This document shows positions 1 through 9,629 of a stretch of 64,000 nt of DNA, one piece after another. The stretch's first letter is position 1. Each line of letters starts with the position of its first letter. This DNA is from Dipteronia dyeriana (taxonomy: Eukaryota; Streptophyta; Magnoliopsida; Sapindales; Sapindaceae): positions 32,352,074 through 32,416,073 of the forward strand of contig CM065299.1 in assembly GCA_032871835.1 (NCBI GenBank), in the 5' to 3' direction. A model generated the notes under the pieces. The model did no database searches, was not told the DNA's origin, and saw only the letters and a program-made list of their open reading frames with translations. The position numbers were made by a program, and so were the translations under genes.

Positions 1-39
1 AATTTAATTACACATACTATTAACTCATTAATTAGTTAT

Positions 40-277
40 GTGATTGTTAACGATGCAGTTTTCAATTACAATAACAAAATCCACAACGTGATGCAAATGA
101 AGCAACAAGATTACAACTCATGCAACACATCATCCCTGATTGCAGTGTACACCTCTGGCTCAGACAGGATTACTCTCAAAGACCCACTACTACTTCATTT
201 GTGGTTTTCCTGGCCATTGCCTAATTGGCCAAAAAGTCAATATAAATATTACTACTCCATCGACTGTGAGAGTGTGA
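40..277 (+). pseudogene. Phytocyanin second-exon fragment, frameshifted
   Basis: This stretch encodes the second half of a phytocyanin (small extracellular blue-copper protein). The frame from 40 gives a strand, the IHNV copper-histidine motif, a conserved SCN cysteine and a [10 protein letters not shown] segment. After base 184 the protein continues one frame over with [12 protein letters not shown] and GQKV, ending at a TGA at 275-277, so there is one frameshift. Start 40 is a GTG and not a real start: the homology begins abruptly after a possible splice acceptor (ttag near 35), and phytocyanin genes commonly have an intron just before this point. The first exon would lie left of the window. 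It is either a pseudogene or an exon with an assembly error; no proline-rich tail or GPI signal follows. It faces the intact gene at 834-1373 tail to tail. Confidence 0.75.
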
Positions 278-833
278 GTCAATAAACACCAACTGCTTCA
301 CAGAAGAGTGATTCGGATCGCTCTCCCTAAAAGGTCTAATGTGTACTCTCTTTCACAATATGTTACATATAATAATTATCAAGTATGAGATTGATTATGT
401 AAAAATGACCACGTCACTATCTAACATTAAGTTTAAGAGTTATGTCGGTCCGCACCTGAAATCTTTTGGTGTTACATTAGCAATATAATAATTTGGACAT
501 GTTTTTAAAGCTCATAGTTAAATTGGTTGAAAATTTGAAATAATAGAGCTGTAATTCTGCAAAATCGAATATCTGGTTTAGATTTTGTTTTGATCATGCA
601 TAGAATCATTAATTATTTTCGGATGGCAGTTCAATATAGTGCAGCAGATGAGAAAAGTTAATTATGAGGCCTTAAAACGAAAAGAAACAAATAATGACAA
701 AAGGGGAAAAAAACAATATGGGATTATTGAAATATTAGGAATATCATTCACTTTCTCATTTCTCAATAAAGGAAATCAAACAAACACTCCAATCTCAGAT
801 TATACCAAATTATATCCTAGAGCAAAAACTCGT
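278..833. other. Intergenic, AT-rich
   Basis: This is the space between two convergent phytocyanin sequences. An open frame at 639-896 overlaps the end of the next gene on the other strand and has no recognisable domain. I see no RNA gene or repeat here. Confidence 0.5.
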
Positions 834-1373
834 CTAAAAAGCAAAACCGGTGACGGTGAGACAAAACGCAAGGACCATAAAAGAAAAAGAATTTGAAGAA
901 TAGAGCGAAGGAGCAGTTGAGGTCGATGTCGCTGTTGGTGTTTGACTGGGACTAGGAGTTGGAGCTAAAACTGGTGTGGGCGTTGGAAGTAGAGAAGTTG
1001 GGTTGACCAATATCTCAACTTTCTGTCCAGTTTGACAGTGACCGGGAAATCCGCAGAGGAAGTAGTAGTGACCAGCGCTTTTGAGGGTGATGGAGTCGGA
1101 GCCTGTTCCGTATGTGGCCATTGGAGATGTTGCGTCGCATGATACAAAATCTTTCTGGCTCACTTGTTTCACGTTGTGAAATTGGTTACTGTACTTGAAA
1201 ACAAGAATATCACCCACGTGAAAGTCCTTGTGATCAGCCCACTTTTGGTAATCAACAGCGCCCATTGATCTCCAACCAGCAGAGTCACCTATGTTGTACA
1301 CTGCTGCCATTGATACTCCAAAGAGACTAATCGTCATGAAGAAAACCACATCAATATTCTTAGCCAAAGCCAT
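834..1373 (-). CDS. Phytocyanin, stellacyanin-type ligands, GPI-anchor-like tail
   Basis: Intact 179-residue ORF from an ATG at 1373. Residues 1-24 form a hydrophobic signal peptide, and 25-124 a plastocyanin-like cupredoxin domain. Copper ligands fit the family pattern: H66 (FHNV), C107, H112 (CGFPGHC) and Q117, the glutamine spacing typical of stellacyanin/mavicyanin types rather than the methionine of uclacyanins. C79 and C113 should form the conserved disulfide. Residues 125-150 are rich in Pro, Thr and Ser (probable arabinogalactan glycosylation), and the last 25 are hydrophobic, as in a GPI-anchor signal. The protein is therefore predicted at the outer face of the plasma membrane, with electron-transfer or cell-wall roles known only for the family. 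No intron interrupts it. A TATA box lies about 70 bp upstream. It is the only intact-looking host gene in the window. Confidence 0.9.
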   Translation of the reverse strand: MALAKNIDVVFFMTISLFGVSMAAVYNIGDSAGWRSMGAVDYQKWADHKDFHVGDILVFKYSNQFHNVKQVSQKDFVSCDATSPMATYGTGSDSITLKSAGHYYFLCGFPGHCQTGQKVEILVNPTSLLPTPTPVLAPTPSPSQTPTATSTSTAPSLYSSNSFSFMVLAFCLTVTGFAF

Positions 1374-1442
1374 TGTCTAAACAAGCAATTGAACAGGGAA
1401 GAGAGTTTGTCTTTTTGTGTGCACATGCATGACCTATAGCCC

Positions 1443-1450
1443 TATATATA
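1443..1450 (-). promoter_or_regulatory. TATA box of the phytocyanin gene
   Basis: TATATATA on the minus strand, about 70 bp upstream of the ATG at 1373, implying a leader of about 40 nt. The position and sequence fit a plant core promoter; the call is from sequence only. Confidence 0.55.
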
Positions 1451-1494
1451 GATATGTGTAAATAGTGGCGGTGTTTAGTCCATGGACTAGGTTT

Positions 1495-1825
1495 CCAACG
1501 ACTACAAGAAATAGGAACTTTTTTTATATATGTTACGGTGATATCACCGTTTTAATAACTTAAGTTTAAAAGGCACCAATTATGGTGAACTACCTAAATT
1601 ACCCTTAAATAATCTATTTTTTTAATCTCATTGTGTTTCCATCCACCTTTTAAAAACGATAGCTCAACTCTTTCTCCAAAAAAACTTGTCTCTCTCCAGA
1701 TTCTGCAGAAGAAGATAACTTATATTTGTGATCTTCGTTTATATATTTTTATATATTTTTGTGTGGTTTAACATGTATCCATTCGTTATGATTTGTTGTC
1801 CAGTCTTTGTATGAACAATTTATTT
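1495..1825. mobile_element. Probable Mutator-like element terminal region (debris)
   Basis: No gene is visible. The stretch holds a perfect 16-bp palindrome at 1535-1550 and then a segment (about 1565-1615) that resembles 58858-58905, upstream of the Ulp1-type Mutator-like element at the other end of the window: both have GTTTAAAAG, a GGTGA box and a run of ACCC. Together with the CGAG minisatellite that follows both, this suggests one family of DNA transposon. No terminal repeat pair or TSD could be matched, so the call is weak. Confidence 0.3.
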
Positions 1826-2755
1826 TTCAAAGGATCGAGCATTTTTTTTTAAAATAATATTTAGTTAAATCGAGCATATTTGTAGCCAAATCGAGTCTTT
1901 TTTTTAATATGATCGAGCTTATTTTTGAAAGAATCGAGCCTTTGTCAAATGATCAAGAAATTTTCAAAGGATCGAGAATATTTTTCAAAGGATCGAGAGT
2001 TTTTTTCAAAAGATCGAATCGAGAATATTTTTCAAAGGATCAAGATTTTATTTCAAAGGATCGAGAATATTTTTTAAAGGATCGAGAATTTTTATCAAAT
2101 GATCGAGAATATTTTTCAAAGGATCGAGAATATTTTTCAAAGGATCGAGTATTTTTCCTAAGGATCGAGTATTTTTTCTAAGGATCGAGATTTTTTCAAA
2201 GTATCGAGAATATTTTTCAAAAGATCGAATTTTTTTTCAAAGGATCGAGAATTTTTTTCAAAGGATCGAGAATTGTTTTCAAAGGATCGAGATTTTTTCC
2301 AAATGATCGAATCGAGAATATTTTTCAAAGGATCGAGATTTTTTTTTTCAAAGGATCGAGAATATTTTTTAAAGGATCGAGAAATTTTATCAAATGATCG
2401 AGAAGATTTTTCAAAGGATCGAGAATATTTTTCAAAGGATCGAGAATATTTTTCAAAGTACCGAAAATATTTTTCAATGTACCGAAAATATTTTTCAAAG
2501 GATCGAGATTTTTTTCAAAGGATCGAGAATATTTTTCAAAGGATCGAGAATATTTTTCAAAGGATCGAGAATATTTTTCAAAGGATCGAGAATATTTTTC
2601 AAATGATCTAGAATATTTTTCAAAGGATCGAGATTTTTTTCAAAGGATCGAGATTTTTTCAAAGGATCGAGAGTATTTTCAAATGATCGATATTATTTTT
2701 CAAATGATCGAGTTTTATTTCAAAGTCTTCTAATTTTTCAAATGATCGAGAATAT
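1826..2755. repeat. 21-bp GATCGAG minisatellite
   Basis: About 40 imperfect tandem copies of a 21-bp unit, core CAAAGGATCGAGAATATTTT plus one base. The left edge (1826-1950) is more diverged and has CGAGC followed by a T run; the middle (2100-2600) is the most regular. Because 21 is a multiple of three, long open frames run through it as seven-residue repeats (KDREYFS, or RIENIFQ in another frame); these are by-products, with no start context or domain. Confidence 0.9.
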
Positions 2756-3003
2756 AAAAACCCCATAAAGTCTTCTAATTTTTGTTTTGACCTACAGTTC
2801 AAATTTTTCTATAAATACTTTCATCCATATCATTTTTCATTCACTCTCTCTCATTCTCTCTAATCTCAATCTCTACATTCTTCAATTCTCATTTCTCTAC
2901 ACATTTTCATTCAATTTTATTCTTACTCTCTCTCTACAAAATTTGTAATACTAATTTCCTATTTTATTCTCTAAATTTTCCACCAACACACCAAAGTTTA
3001 AAG

Positions 3004-3631
3004 GTACATTTTTCTTATTCTTTTTGTTGAAACATTTTTGGTTTGTAAATTTATAATTTTATATATAGACTTTAGTTATTAATTGTTATTATTATTTTTA
3101 GTCACTAAGTTTATAACTTTATGAGCATACTTAGTTGTTAATTTTAATATTATTGTTTAGTAAAATAAGATTTTTAAGTTTAGTATCAATTTTAAAATTT
3201 GTTCATAGTAAATTAATCAATTTAATTTGTATTAGTGAATTTTAATATTTTTTGTTAGTAAATTTATCGATTTAATTTTTATTAGTGATTTTAAATATTT
3301 TGTGACAGTAAATTATTTATTTTAAGTGTAGTAATAAATTTTAATATTTGTTGTTAATATATTATGAATTTTAATATGTTTTGTTAGTAAATTATGATTT
3401 TTAACTGTAGAATTAATTTTAATATTTCTTGTTAGTAAATTTATAAGTTTAATTTGTATTATTGAATTTTAATATTTTTGTTAGTAAATTTATCAATTTG
3501 ATTTGTATTATTGATTTTTAATATTTTTATTGGTAAATTATTAATTTTTAGTGTAATAGTTAATTTTAATATTTGTTGTTAGTATATTATGAATTTTCAG
3601 TGTAGTATTAATTTTAATATTTATATTTCAG
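3004..3631 (+). other. Probable 5'-leader intron of hAT copy 1
   Basis: Donor AAAG|GTACAT at 3003/3004 and acceptor ATTTCAG ending at 3631, directly before the transposase start region. The intron is very AT-rich and made of loose copies of a roughly 60-bp unit around TTTTAATATTTTTGTTAGT. The matching intron in copy 2 (18560-19804) has the same borders but is twice as long. Confidence 0.6.
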
Positions 3632-5684
3632 AAAATTGATCATAACCAACGGCCTTATTTTCCGGACGGTTTGAATATGTAGAACAATGAATTTGATCTT
3701 TCCGAGCCGACCCAGACCCAAACGGGACCTTTCGGTTTTGCCGTTATACCAACATCACGTCCCAAAAGATTAATATCAGAAGTTTGGCAGTATTTCGACG
3801 TAGTCCAAATGATACCCCCAGACGGGATGATCGGGCTCAAAGCTAAATGTAAGTTTTGTCGTAAGGACTATGTCACAAGTAGGAAGGGAACCGGTCCTTT
3901 GAGAAGGCATATGCTCAAATGTATGCCTGCACACGAACATGTACACACTACAACCCATACACAAATATAACAACACCCAAACGGGTCCATTACGATGTGG
4001 CAGTGCAACGAAGGTCATGCTAGAGATTGTTTGGCACGATACATTGCACAAACTGATCAACCAATCAATGTTGGTGACAATGTTTTATTTCAAGAATTAA
4101 TCACATCTACATTCAACCCCCAAGTTAAAACTGTTTCTAGAACCACCACTAGAAACGATTAAATAAGATTGTTTGAAACTCAAAGAGATGACTTGATTGC
4201 TGATATACAACATCTAAGTGTCTATGTTGCATTAACTTCAGATATTTGGAACGCATGTTCCAAACATGACTACTTATGTATCACATGACATTATTTAGAT
4301 TCTGAATGGATGATAACAAAAAGAATTTTTAGTTTTCGTTCTATGGATTTTGCACATACTACAGAAAATATTTTTAATGTCATTCTTTCTGTAGTTGAAA
4401 CTTATGAAATCACGCATCGTATCCTTTCTATCACATTAAATAATGCACTTACAGAAACTAGCTCTATTGCATTGTTTATTGCAAAAAATATCCCGCAAGA
4501 TGGAGGTTATCTTTTCCATCAACAGTGTGCATGTTATATCATAAATTTAGTTGTACAGGCTGGTTCAAAGCAGGTAAGCAACCGAATAGATCGCATTAGA
4601 GATACCATTTCTTAAATTGGTAGTTCTAATCCTAGATTCCAATAATTCAAGATACACTGTACATTAAACGGTCTCAAACCTTGATGATTCAAAACTAATA
4701 TGCCAGTAAGGTGGAACTCTACTTACTTAATGCTGGACAATTGTTTGGATTATAATACAACAATTACGTGTTTTTATAACATGAAATTGGCCGACATTGG
4801 TCGTCTTGAAGCAAAAGCACTTACCTCAGACGATTAATATGTGGCAAGGGTTTTTGTTTAATTTTTAAAGTTTTTTCCAGGGTCTATTACACCACATCTT
4901 CCCAGGTAATCTTTCAGATAGTGGAAATGTATGAAGTATTAAACAGTTATAGGGAAGATGAACATCCAGGCCTGCAATTATTGTCATGGAGACAAAGTTG
5001 AAAAAATATTGGGCTAACATTCCTTTACGCCTTAAGTGCTATAGTAGATCCTAAGGTTAAATTATCTGGTTTAGAATTTTTGTTTGAGTTTATTGGTACT
5101 AATTTAGCAATAGATTATTCAAAACAGGTTACTGACATTCGAAACAAGTTGTTCAAAGTTTTTCATATTTATGAGCGCATGTTTGGTAACATTGACACCC
5201 CTCAATCAGCAGAACCGAAGACAGAGCCGAAGAAAACAAGTTAGAGCCTTCTCAGATGAAAAAAAAAAACAAATCATCAAGTACTTCCATAGGGCTAAGA
5301 TCTGGTTCATCTTCTTGTACCGAACAGAATAGGTACCTTAAAGCATAGTTCGATGTTGTCGAACAAAATGAAAAGTTTTGTTTGTTGTTATGGTGGAAGA
5401 CTTATATGTAAAGGTATCCGATTCTGTCACACCTAGCACGTGACATACTGGTTATCCATGTGTCCACGGTGTCTTCAGAACAAGCATTCAGCAACAGTGG
5501 ACGCATAATTGAATCAAGAAGAAGCTACTTGTCTCCGGTGATGGTTGAAGTATTAACATGCCTTTGGGATTGGGAGCATGCTAAAAAAGGGTTTCAAAAC
5601 CAAACTGTAGATAATGAACTTATTCTAAATTTCAACAATCTATATGTTGATAAGCCTTCCGGTAGTGTTCAGTGCCAGAACTAG
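3632..5684 (+). pseudogene. hAT transposase (BED finger to dimerisation domain), broken
   Basis: The frame starts at the position of the ATG in copy 2, but the ATG is changed here (AATTGAT), so the start is lost. Recognisable parts in order: a BED zinc finger near 3845-3930 (CKFC, then HMLKC), the catalytic-region block around 4185-4615 (LTSDIWNACSKHDY; ENIFNVILS), and the C-terminal hAT dimerisation block at 5455-5600 (VSTVSSEQAFSNSGRIIESRR). In-frame stops occur, for example in the STSDYLCIT region near 4288 and after 4612, with frameshifts in the middle. It would have encoded a nuclear cut-and-paste transposase of the Ac/RICESLEEPER type; no function is left. Confidence 0.8.
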
Positions 5685-5689
5685 GTTAT

Positions 5690-6329
5690 ACTTTTACATG
5701 TACATGTACTTGCAAGTTGTAATACGAGTGCACTCTTTTTCTCTTACCAAATTTTTATCTCATTGGGTTTTTCTTGGTATGGTTTTTAATGAGGAAATCA
5801 TGTAAATATGTAATAATGAATTTCATAATTCAGAAATAAATAAATAATTCTTCATTTCATATTGTCGTAACTTCATCTATATTTTATTTTTTGTAATACT
5901 TTATCTTTATTCAATTGTTTCATTATTTTAGTATTTTACTATAAAAAATTATAAATCTATCTAACTAAAAAAAATTGGAATGAAAAATAAACACTTGATT
6001 TTTCATAATAATCAATTAAAAGGATAAACAAATTGCAATGAAAATTACATTGACAAAATTTCATTGTTAATTTGACATTATGTATTTTCCCTAAACCCTA
6101 AAGTCTAAACCCAAAACCCAAAAAATAATAATAATTAAGGTCTGGTCTGTGGGACACACCGATGATAGGCCCACGTGCCGTGCCGGGCTTCAGTTCCAGA
6201 AAACGTCCCAAATCAGGCCCGTTCCGACCCGGACGAACCCCCGGCTCAAACTTGGCATAACCCGTTTTTGAAAAAAGGCTTGGACAAGCCGAATCACTTG
6301 GGTCGGGCCTGTCCAGATTTACACCACTA
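5690..6329. other. hAT copy 1 3' untranslated and terminal region
   Basis: AT-rich 3' flank (5690-6090), then a GC-rich stretch (6135-6329) rich in GGCCC/GGGCC ending in TTTACACCACTA. An equivalent AT-rich then GC-rich order is seen at 34450-35122 in hAT copy 2. No gene. Confidence 0.6.
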
Positions 6330-6427
6330 GTTTGGACCGACACTTTTTTTTTTCCAACCAAACCAACGATTGAATTTGGAGGCAAAAAAATTACCGAATG
6401 GCCCTTAAAGTCTTCTATTTTATATTT
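6330..6427 (+). mobile_element. 5' stub of hAT copy 2, cut by the Gypsy insertion
   Basis: At least 6400-6427 (TAAAGTCTTCT and following) matches copy 1 at 2764 onward, and the match resumes on the far side of the Gypsy element at 18315 with TTGACCCACAATTC. The true left end of copy 2 between 6330 and 6400 is not resolved; no inverted repeat is evident. Confidence 0.55.
6423..6427. repeat. TSD (TATTT), left of Gypsy element 1
   Basis: TATTT at 6423-6427 equals TATTT at 18310-18314, directly outside the LTR ends. A 5-bp duplication is the rule for LTR-retrotransposon integrases. Confidence 0.75.
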
Positions 6428-7291
6428 TATCGTATGTGAATTTTACCAAGCATACACGTCATCGACAAGAGGAAGAAAATTGCCAGGTGGATACCCAAAT
6501 AGGCACTCAGAAAACATCCTACAAGGCATCATTAAAGAGAAGAAGCCCCGAATAAACTAATATGGCAAGAAATACTCGGGATCAACTAAACTACTCCAAA
6601 TCAATTAAACGTATACGGGGTTAGCAGAAATGCATTTTCTACTCGGGCTCAAACTGCTCTACTCGGGACCAGCCAGTGTTGTTCTTACTCGGGATAAATG
6701 TGAACCAAATAAGAAACTTAGTGCTTAGTTCACATGAATTACACGAAGATATCCATCAGGAAAGAATCCCAGAGAAAACAGAATACTGAGCTAGAAGAGT
6801 CCTCAATCAGGAAACAACTTGATTTCGTTACAAATACTACATTCTTATAAGGAAACAAGTCCAAATTGGACTGCACTACTAGAATCCCATTCGACTTCCA
6901 TACGAGACTCCGAAATAGGAAATAAGACAATCGACCTCAAGCAAGTAAATAATTCCAATTAAATACAAAGATTCATTACTTGTACAAGGCAGATTAGGGC
7001 TCTATAAACATATAAATGAACCCGTAATCTCACCCAAAAAAGATACACAACAAGCAACAAATAAAATACAGAGAGAAAGAGAGATCGAGAGCTTGTAAAC
7101 ATCTTTTTTTCATAGAGGATTTTGGCTCGGTTGATCCTTCACCACTTGTGGACGTTTCTCAGGTCATCGGAGTTTTACCACGTAAAACTTGTGTCTTGGT
7201 TACTCTCTAAAATCTCTCTCTCTTTGAATTAAATTACCGAAATCCAATACTTGTTGGCTTTTCTGACACGATCCAGAAATCAACGTCAATA
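6428..7291 (+). repeat. 5' LTR of Gypsy element 1
   Basis: 864 bp. The expected TG start has become TA (TATCGTATGTG against TGTCATATGTG in the 3' copy); it ends CGTCAATA. A TATA-like ATAAACATATAAATG near 7000-7015 fits the U3/R promoter. Followed directly by the primer-binding region. Confidence 0.85.
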
Positions 7292-7310
7292 ATTGGCGCT
7301 AGAAGGAGGG
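7292..7310 (+). promoter_or_regulatory. Primer-binding region of Gypsy element 1
   Basis: ATTGGCGCTAGAAGGAGGG immediately follows the 5' LTR, where a tRNA 3' end primes minus-strand synthesis. TGGCGCT with a purine-rich tail suggests a tRNA other than initiator Met; I cannot name it from sequence alone. Confidence 0.6.
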
Positions 7311-7328
7311 GTGATTTAGTAGAAGAAA

Positions 7329-9060
7329 ATGGCAGAAAGCAGAAGCAGAAGCAGTTCTGGGAATGGCCAAAAATCACCGAATAATTTCCATGTAGGCAGT
7401 ACATCACGAGATCCTACAACAAACATGAAAAACCAACCTATGCACCTGGCAGGGGTCCAGCAAGTTCCTCTAACCATCAGAGACCTGACGTTGTGTTTTC
7501 GAGAGGGGTTGCAGCAATTGATGGCAGACATAGCCAGAGAATAGGTTGACCTAATGGCCGCAGAAGCACAGACCCCAAATCCTCCACCTGTAAGGCTTCA
7601 CTCGGTGGTAGTAGTACCAGGAATAACTATACAAGAAACTAGAAGGAACTCTACCCCAATCAATCAGACTAGACGTGAGACACCTGAAGAAGAACAACCA
7701 TGCCAAAAACAGTGCCAGGATCAGACAGTTTGTACTAGACACCACAAGCATGACCGGCACAGAGATCGGTTGTCATCAGATGATAGAGATCGACCTTATC
7801 GTAAACGTCATCACGGATTCATGTGAGAAACTCAGCATCAAAGTGAAGGGCTAGAAAGAATGACAGTTACCCAATGGTTCAACTGTCGGGGAAGCCCGGT
7901 AGGGGACAGAGATGTCATAATCCAGAGCCTAACTCAAGAAGTTGAGAATAATAAACGTCAGATGGAGACATTAGTCAGATGTTATGGCTACAATTATTTA
8001 TCTGACGATGACTCAGACAGTCCATTCACCAAGGAAATCCTACAGACCCCTTTCCTATAAAGGTTCAGGATGCCGCACGTGGAGCAATTTAAAAAAGGCA
8101 CGGACCCAAAAGAGCACGTGAGACGCTATAAAAGTGCCATGACCCAGTATGCCCACAACGATCCCTTACTATGTCTCAATTTCCCACAAACTCTGAGAGA
8201 CATGGGTTCGAGGTGGTTCGGGAGGTTGTCCTCAGCAAGCATAAAAATTTTCAGTGAACTGAGCATGAGCTTTTCAAGGCGATTCCTGAGTAATGTTCAC
8301 AGGAAGAAGTCAGTGGCTCACCTTGCCTAGGGAGATTCGGCCAAGCGGTATCAGAGATTGGTAGTGCAAACGATGAAGCAATAATTGTTGCATTCATCAA
8401 CAACCTACAGAATGGAAGGTTATCTTTAGATTTGAGAAGAGCTCGGCTGACCAGGTATGCTGACATGATGGATATGGCGGGAGGATACACACTGGTTGAG
8501 GAAGAAGAGTTAGCTACAGAAGGAAGCTATATGCATGGAGGGAACCTTGAGCAAAAGGATACTGAATCCAAATGGCAGAATCAAAAGGGAAAACAGAAGG
8601 GAAACAACATGGAGAAAATCAAAGACGGGGGTAATGGGCGTAATGCTGAACAATCCACAGAGAAGTACTGAGGCAGATACACCAATTATACCCCTCTTTG
8701 AAAAAAACAAGAAGAAATCCTGGCTATCCTAGAAGAAAAGAACATGGTGCAAGAACCACGGCGACAGTCTCAATTTGCCCGGAAAGATACAACCAAGTAT
8801 TACCGATTTCACAAGGAAACCAATCACGAGACTTCAAAGTGCTTTCAACTCAGAGATTACATAAAGACTTTTATTCGGGAAGGGCACCTGCTTGATGTAA
8901 TCTTGAAAAAAGATGAGAGATCAGAAACTAAGAAAGAGGTTAAGGCTGATCTCAACCCTGGTCGAAATAAAGGAACCAGCCCCGAAGCCAATCAGGTAAT
9001 ACACATAATATTTGGGAGACCATTTACTGGGAAAAGCAACCGAAAATCAGGGAAGCGGTA
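7329..9060 (+). pseudogene. gag of Gypsy element 1, broken
   Basis: Starts at ATG 7329 (MAESRSRSSSGNGQ). The ORF is cut by stops at about 7542, 7824, 8058 and 8328, but the sense continues: a basic, Asp/Arg-rich middle (HKHDRHRDRLSSDDRD), the retrotransposon gag (capsid) domain at about 8070-8450 (TDPKEHVRRYKSAM; ending SRRFLSN), and a zinc-knuckle-like motif near 8795-8860 (YYRFHKETNHETSKCFQL) of the Tat type, where the first Cys is now Tyr. Gag would form the cytoplasmic virus-like particle and bind element RNA. Confidence 0.75.
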
Positions 9061-9108
9061 GAAGCAAGGAATAATTTTGACGTAATTCGGTTGAGCCAGA
9101 CCCGATAA

Positions 9109-9629
9109 GGATAAAGGAAGAATGGGACCTGATAATATTCACTGAGGAAGATTCTCATGGCGTCGATGTTCGGCCCAATGACGCATTTGTCTTAAGTGCC
9201 TGGGTTGGTCATCGGGAGGTCAGAAGAATCCTGATTGATAATGGGAGTTCGGCGGATATCCTTAATGTAGCCGTATACGATCAACTCAGGTTAGAATGAA
9301 AAGATCTACAACCCATCCATACTCCACTCAGAGGATTTGGCGGGATTGAGGTAAGGTCACTCGGGACGGTTAAACTACCCGTAAAAATTGGAACGGCACC
9401 ATGCCAAAGAACTGTCCTACTCGACTTCGTGGTGGTAGATTAAGATAATTGGCCGTATAATGCACTATTAGGTCGACCATTCCTGAATAAAACAAGAGCC
9501 GTGACAGCCACTTATGCATTAATGATCAAGTTCCCAACAGAACAGGGGGTCGGGGTAGTCAAAGGATCCCAGGAGATGGCCCAAAGAGCAAACTTGTCAG
9601 TATACAAAGACAAAAATGATGCTGAATAG
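9109..9629 (+). pseudogene. Aspartic protease region of Gypsy element 1
   Basis: Frame begins IKEEWDLIIFTEEDSHG and contains the protease active site ILIDNGSSADIL near 9229-9265, followed by a retropepsin-like flap and LLGRPFLN. The active-site triplet reads DNG rather than DTG, which is seen in some Tat members. In-frame stops fall near 9297, 9438 and 9627 (TAG), after which the same frame reads on into the linker before reverse transcriptase. It would cut the Gag-Pol polyprotein. Confidence 0.7.

Larger units (their letters stand above)
2760..6329 (+). mobile_element. hAT DNA transposon, copy 1 (decayed)
   Basis: A transposon body defined by a leader exon, an AT-rich intron (3004-3631), a BED-finger/hAT transposase relic (3632-5684), and a right terminus. 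The right end near 6310-6329 reads, on the minus strand, TAGTGGTGTAAATC followed by a G/C-rich stretch, typical of plant hAT inverted repeats. Its left inverted repeat is not visible and may have been lost or overrun by the minisatellite; 2760 is where similarity to hAT copy 2 begins (TAAAGTCTTCT). No 8-bp TSD could be matched. Confidence 0.7.

Noticed and set aside
639..896. Open frame of 85 codons on the plus strand
   Set aside because: It overlaps the 3' end of the phytocyanin gene on the other strand, is Lys-rich from AT-rich DNA and has no domain.
1452..1475. TAGTGGCGGTG as the left inverted repeat of hAT copy 1
   Set aside because: It agrees with the right end for only six bases, lies in the phytocyanin promoter, and the 8-bp flanks do not match.
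1500..1515. ACTACAAGAAA as the end of a CACTA transposon
   Set aside because: The preceding base is G instead of C, no matching inverted end or 3-bp TSD was found, and the neighbouring blocks resemble the Mutator-like region at 58.9 kb instead.
1909..2611. Open frames with seven-residue repeats as a possible repeat protein
   Set aside because: They follow from the 21-bp period of the minisatellite; more than one frame is open at once, and there is no promoter, start context or domain.
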